A stretch of DNA of 8,639 nucleotides from positions 1 to 8,639 of the forward strand of contig JAKSCF010000077.1 in assembly GCA_022360735.1 (NCBI GenBank). Direction: 5' to 3'. Position numbers and translations under genes: made by a program. The stretch comes from Clostridia bacterium (GTDB lineage: Bacteria; Bacillota_A; Clostridia; Peptostreptococcales; JAAYPU01). Under the pieces are notes generated by a model, which saw only the letters and a list, made by a program, of their open reading frames with translations, searched no databases and had not been told where the DNA came from. Below are positions 6,413 to 8,639 of the stretch, piece by piece (position 1 is the stretch's first letter; each line of letters opens with the position of its first letter).

Positions 6413-6441
6413 ATTTTACCGCAATTTGCAGTAAAGGTCAA
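6413..6441 (-). promoter_or_regulatory. Promoter of the 82-residue protein gene
   Basis: On the minus strand TTGACC (6441-6436), 17 bases, then TAAAAT (6418-6413). The start point would be near 6406, leaving a leader of about 66 bases. The whole spacer is covered by the palindrome at 6415-6435. Confidence 0.65.
6415..6435. promoter_or_regulatory. 21-bp near-palindrome, probable XRE-type operator
   Basis: TTTACCGCAA (6415-6424) and TTGCAGTAAA (6426-6435) are inverted half-sites around one central base; 9 of the 10 base pairs are symmetric, with one mismatch in the half-sites (positions 6420/6430). A third half-site, ATACTGCA (6441-6448), pairs with TGCAGTA (6427-6433) to give a second 7-bp dyad with an 8-base gap. 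The cluster overlaps the minus promoter and ends just before the plus-strand -10 box, the usual arrangement for a small XRE repressor controlling divergent promoters. Binding is inferred. Confidence 0.55.
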
Positions 6442-6467
6442 TACTGCATATGCTCCTATCCTATAAT
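6439..6467 (+). promoter_or_regulatory. Weak predicted promoter of the XRE-type gene
   Basis: A perfect TATAAT (6462-6467) is preceded at 17 bases by CAATAC (6439-6444), a poor -35. Transcription would start close to 6474, right at the ribosome binding site, leaving an unusually short leader of about 11 bases. The poor -35 overlaps operator half-sites, so control by the regulator is plausible. Confidence 0.4.
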
Positions 6468-6484
6468 GACCTAGAGGTGGTTAA

Positions 6485-6709
6485 ATGTATCTAAGAATCA
6501 GAGAATTACGAGAAGATAAAGATTGTACTCAAAAAGATATTTCTCAATTGCTTCATTGTTCTCAACAAGTTTACAGCAATTATGAGCTCGGCCAACGGGA
6601 TGTACCCACCCAGTTTTTAATTAAACTTGCAAATTTCTATAACACAAGTGTTGATTATTTGCTTGGTCTTACAGATGAGCGAAAAGCTTATCCTCGGTCA
6701 AAAGAATAA
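6485..6709 (+). CDS. XRE-family (Cro/cI-type) helix-turn-helix regulator, 74 aa
   Basis: This is a stand-alone HTH_3 domain. The first helix reads LRIRELREDK (3-12). The helix-turn-helix spans TQKDISQLL (15-23) and CSQQVYSNYELG (25-36), with the family hallmarks of Gln at the start of helix 2 and the SxxYSxYExG pattern. The closing PTQFLIKLANFYNTSVDYLLGLTD (41-64) completes the fold. Only about ten residues follow, so there is no effector-binding or peptidase domain. It therefore probably acts as a simple dimeric repressor like phage Cro/cI-type or SinR-like proteins. GAGGTGG (6474-6480) lies 4 bases before ATG. Palindromes matching this class lie in the shared upstream region. The nearest plus-strand terminator is about 275 bases past the stop, so the mRNA may have a long 3' tail. 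The family call is certain; its targets are inferred from layout. Confidence 0.92.
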   Translation: MYLRIRELREDKDCTQKDISQLLHCSQQVYSNYELGQRDVPTQFLIKLANFYNTSVDYLLGLTDERKAYPRSKE

Positions 6710-6817
6710 AAGAAAGAATCATAGCCAGTCCTTTGCTCAATAGTAAGATAATACTGTTTAAACTATTCTATAAGTTATATTTTACTATACGGAGTTATCT
6801 GTTTAAATTTTCTTTCC

Positions 6818-6847
6818 ATTATAATCCTCTAATTAATCTTTTTTCAA
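6818..6847 (-). promoter_or_regulatory. Promoter-like pair directed antisense to the XRE gene
   Basis: On the minus strand TTGAAA (6847-6842), 18 bases, then a perfect TATAAT (6823-6818). A transcript would begin near 6811 and run toward the 3' end of the XRE-type gene. No convincing coding frame follows; a 17-codon frame at 6722-6669 is too short to trust. A+T-rich DNA yields such matches by chance. Confidence 0.35.
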
Positions 6848-6983
6848 TTTTTAAAGATATTTTTCAATAAATAACTCATACTTCTTTTTTTAAGACACAC
6901 AGTGTATGCAATATTAATATACTAATCATACAAGAGTTTTCCTCAAACTCAAATTGATTCAATTAACAATTCACACCTCTACA

Positions 6984-7033
6984 CAGCATAAAATCCGAGA
7001 ATGAGTATTTGAAGATTTTATGCTGCTTTTTTT
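6984..7033 (+). terminator. Strong plus-strand intrinsic terminator
   Basis: CAGCATAAAATC (6984-6995) pairs perfectly over 12 bp with GATTTTATGCTG (7014-7025), and a run of seven T follows at 7027-7033. The loop is long, 18 bases. The minus-strand side has no T-run, so it does not serve the gene ending at 7045. It ends plus-strand transcription coming from the XRE gene or from an unannotated RNA starting in the gap. Confidence 0.8.
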
Positions 7034-7044
7034 GTGTTGGACCG

Positions 7045-7425
7045 CTATTCAACCCGTATTTTACACTGTTTTTCTCTATATTGAATATACTTGACAATAA
7101 CATAAGCAATCAATGAAACAGCAATGGCCTCACAAATGATTGCAAGCCCAGGATTCACAATACTTCTTGCATATATTGGAACAGAATAAATGAATACATT
7201 TAATAATTTAAAAGAAGCAGCTATACAGCCAATCACTATAGGATGCCATATCATTTTATGCTTAACCACATAAACCGTAAGGATGGAGCATCCGATTGCA
7301 CCCATGATTAAGCCCTTTTGAGGTAAATGTATCACATGCAGGAAACTTCCTAATGTCATCTCTAAAATTCCCCATATACAACCATATATCATAATGGTTA
7401 AAACCGTTTTTATTCTATCTTTCAT
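7045..7425 (-). CDS. Small integral membrane protein, 126 aa, partner of the Mo enzyme
   Basis: I cannot name this family. Four hydrophobic segments are visible, at about residues 8-29, 38-54, 61-82 and 92-114, with a short charged tail. Unusual polar residues sit in or next to them: Glu22 in GILEMTLG, His30 and His33 in FLHVIHLP, Lys73 in AASFKLLN, and Glu99. The small core and internal polar residues recall substrate-binding subunits of ECF transporters or a membrane electron carrier, but neither can be shown. The start codon has GGGGG upstream at rather long spacing (10 bases). It follows the Mo enzyme gene by 29 bases on the same strand, with no terminator, so they form an operon. A small 6-bp dyad (TTTAGA at 7442-7447, TCTAAA at 7454-7459) covers the junction. 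A role in delivering electrons, cofactor or substrate to the Mo enzyme is inference from linkage only. No minus-strand terminator is visible after it. Confidence 0.78.
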   Translation of the reverse strand: MKDRIKTVLTIMIYGCIWGILEMTLGSFLHVIHLPQKGLIMGAIGCSILTVYVVKHKMIWHPIVIGCIAASFKLLNVFIYSVPIYARSIVNPGLAIICEAIAVSLIAYVIVKYIQYREKQCKIRVE

Positions 7426-7454
7426 TATAGTTAATCCCCCTTTTAGATATTGGT

Positions 7455-8519
7455 CTAAACGATCTTGATTTTTCTATTTGTTATACCATTGTATCCGTAT
7501 CCTAACCTATTCCACTCTACCTTAAGGGGCTGTGCTCGCCCGCAAGTGTCATATGCTCTTGCCATTATCGTATACTGTCCTGTTTTATCCGCTTTCCACT
7601 CTTTCCACCAAGCTACCCATCCTAAAGGCATGTTTTGATTGCGTCTAATTTTAGCATCGCTCCATGTCTTGCCGCCATTTGTACTGATTTGTACTTTGTC
7701 AATGGTGCCTTTTCCTGTCCATGCAATCCCTCTGATCATGTATGTGCCTTTATCCAATGTGGAAAAGTCTAATGGATATTGTATAATTGAATTGACTTTC
7801 ATATAGGTGACCGGCACTCTATCACGATCATTATTTCTGTTTGGATAATAATAATAGTCAATTGCCTGATAATAACCATCAAAATCATGGTCGATAACCT
7901 TTATGCATTTAAGCCATTTCACCGATGCCATGGCATACCACTTAGGGGCAATTAATCTTAAAGGATATCCATGCTCAACCGGTATTGGTTTTCCATTCAT
8001 TTGGTATGCAACGATAATGTCTTGGTCTAAGGCTTGCTCCACACTCAAGCTTCGTGCAAAATGATGAATCCCCTCAATGCCTTCTATGGTACCTTGATCA
8101 TGTCCTTCGAAAACAACATTCTTAGCAGTACTTTTAGGATCTGCCATTTTAAGAAGGTTATATAAAGGAACACCTTTCCACTCTGCTTGACTGATGGCGC
8201 CTTCTCCCCATTGAGTTCCAAAGATGCCTTCATCAAAGAGTTTTCTTTTATTGCCCGAACATTCTAAAGGGCAAATAATTGTTTTAGAGGGCATTTTTAA
8301 TAAATCCCGATAGGTTACAACGAAAGGTTTTTTAACATCCCCTTTTATAGGTAAAATAAATGAACATTCATTTATAGGCGGATACTCAAAATGGTTCCTA
8401 ACAAAAAATAAGTTGGTTGGTGTTAACCAACTATCTATAAAATAAATGGGACATTCTTGATTTTCAGGTCTTAATGATATCGTAGTGGGATACGGTTGAA
8501 TTTTCTCATTTTTATACAC
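7455..8519 (-). CDS. Sulfite oxidase-fold molybdopterin oxidoreductase, no export signal
   Basis: This 354-residue enzyme has the sulfite oxidase / YedY fold. The molybdopterin-binding domain runs from FFVRNHFEYP (38-47) through CPLECSGNKR (83-92), where Cys87 is the expected Mo ligand. It continues with FGTQWGEGAISQAEWKGVPL, a conserved HH in EGIHHFARSL, and GKPIPVEHGYPLRLIAPKWYAMASVKWLK. The C-terminal third, from about residue 240, has the beta-rich Mo-cofactor dimerisation domain (STNGGKTWSDA, GWVAWWKEW, YTIMARAYD). Sulfite oxidase oxidises sulfite; YedY/MsrP reduces methionine sulfoxide. Which of these applies cannot be told. No twin-arginine or other signal peptide and no heme domain are present, so the enzyme looks cytoplasmic. 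The start is GTG, with AAGGAG about 10 bases upstream and an in-frame stop above it, so no longer Tat-bearing form exists. The downstream membrane gene is in the same operon. Confidence 0.93.
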   Translation of the reverse strand: MYKNEKIQPYPTTISLRPENQECPIYFIDSWLTPTNLFFVRNHFEYPPINECSFILPIKGDVKKPFVVTYRDLLKMPSKTIICPLECSGNKRKLFDEGIFGTQWGEGAISQAEWKGVPLYNLLKMADPKSTAKNVVFEGHDQGTIEGIEGIHHFARSLSVEQALDQDIIVAYQMNGKPIPVEHGYPLRLIAPKWYAMASVKWLKCIKVIDHDFDGYYQAIDYYYYPNRNNDRDRVPVTYMKVNSIIQYPLDFSTLDKGTYMIRGIAWTGKGTIDKVQISTNGGKTWSDAKIRRNQNMPLGWVAWWKEWKADKTGQYTIMARAYDTCGRAQPLKVEWNRLGYGYNGITNRKIKIV

Positions 8520-8560
8520 CGTTATTACACTCCTTTTATTTCAGATAGTGTTATACACAC

Positions 8561-8604
8561 CACCTATATTTCACTATATTACTTTTAATGAATATTGGTG
8601 AAAT
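8561..8604. promoter_or_regulatory. Phased and inverted repeats upstream of the Mo operon
   Basis: CACCTATATT (8561-8570) is followed directly by the related TCACTATATT (8571-8580), a 10-bp direct repeat with 8 of 10 matches. CACCTATATT also pairs with AATATTGGTG (8591-8600) with one mismatch, and ATTTCAC (8568-8574) pairs perfectly with GTGAAAT (8598-8604). The block lies 40-85 bases before the Mo enzyme start, where an operator or promoter would sit. Its function is unknown. Confidence 0.4.
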
Positions 8605-8639
8605 GGCTGAACCTGGAAAAAATAATATTGAATTAAAAA
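8588..8639 (+). CDS. Possible start of a plus-strand gene cut by the right edge
   Basis: From ATG at 8588 the plus strand is open to the edge, reading MNIGEMAEPGKNNIELK, with purine-first codons that look coding. The opening MNIGE resembles MerR-type regulators, but the next residues do not keep the helix-turn-helix pattern, so no family is assigned. There is no clear ribosome binding site. The complementary minus frame is also open from the edge to a TAA at 8553-8551 (28 codons ending KYRWCV) and could instead be the tail of an upstream gene in the Mo operon. Only flanking sequence can decide. Confidence 0.25.
   Translation, partial: MNIGEMAEPGKNNIELK

Larger units (their letters stand above)
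6710..7044. other. Gene-free stretch between convergent genes
   Basis: This 335-base A+T-rich stretch has no plausible protein gene on either strand. It holds a minus-strand promoter-like pair (6818-6847) pointing toward the end of the XRE gene, a GTTTAAAC palindrome (6756-6763), and a strong plus-strand terminator hairpin (6984-7033). An uncharacterised small RNA or a long 3' untranslated region of the XRE transcript would fit. No known RNA family is recognised. Confidence 0.5.

Noticed and set aside
6289..6474. Plus-strand open frame of 61 codons
   Set aside because: It is antisense to the 82-residue gene and runs through its promoter and the operator region, with no ribosome binding site.
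6669..6722. A 17-codon minus-strand frame (MILSFILL...) as a small toxin
   Set aside because: It is too short to distinguish from chance, overlaps the XRE gene in antisense, and has charged residues in its second half unlike typical type I toxins.
8588..8639. MerR-family regulator at the right edge
   Set aside because: Only the first residues (MNIGE) fit. The expected helix-turn-helix continuation is absent in the part visible, so no family is assigned.

Overview
The window is A+T-rich DNA with strong Shine-Dalgarno sequences, compact operons and gene families typical of low-GC Firmicutes, most likely the Clostridia (YczE-type membrane protein, Bacillus-type ExoA, BlaI with an M56 membrane peptidase). 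The taxon is inferred from gene content and base composition. No rRNA, tRNA, CRISPR array, insertion sequence or integrase was found. This looks like chromosomal DNA.

Layout, left to right. Positions 1-32 hold a good minus-strand promoter reading out of the window. Positions 70-119 are the terminator of a small unknown gene (129-335, minus). Next comes a minus-strand alkyltransferase-like protein (424-720), an MGMT relative with Trp in place of the acceptor Cys. A plus-strand metallo-beta-lactamase-fold hydrolase (943-1710) converges on a YczE-like membrane protein (1763-2440, minus). Upstream of that lies exoA (2586-3344, minus), with its terminator at 2544-2572. A two-gene regulatory operon follows on the minus strand: a BlaI/MecI-type repressor (5622-5993) and an M56/BlaR1-type membrane metalloprotease (3440-5620). 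It is read from a consensus promoter placed inside a nested inverted repeat (6009-6063).

Positions 6091-6709 carry a divergent pair: an unknown 82-residue helical protein (minus) and a 74-residue XRE-type DNA-binding protein (plus). They are separated by a 145-bp region with promoters and dyads that look like a phage-repressor-style switch. Positions 6710-7044 have no convincing gene but contain a plus-strand terminator and an antisense-directed promoter. The right end carries a minus-strand operon: a sulfite-oxidase-fold molybdenum enzyme without an export signal (7455-8519), then a small membrane protein (7045-7425). The last 70-120 bases contain 10-bp-phased repeats and an ambiguous partial reading frame.

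Functional themes are DNA repair (ATL, ExoA), envelope sensing (BlaI with M56 protease), a small XRE switch, and a molybdoenzyme with an unusual partner. Four open frames extend upstream of the start I favour (129-335, 1763-2440, 2586-3344, 6091-6339). In the first three a ribosome binding site inside the longer frame decides the start. In the fourth the promoter placement does. None of these genes forms an obvious new defence system. The best leads are the XRE/82-residue module, the operator of the BlaI operon, and the Mo enzyme with its membrane partner.
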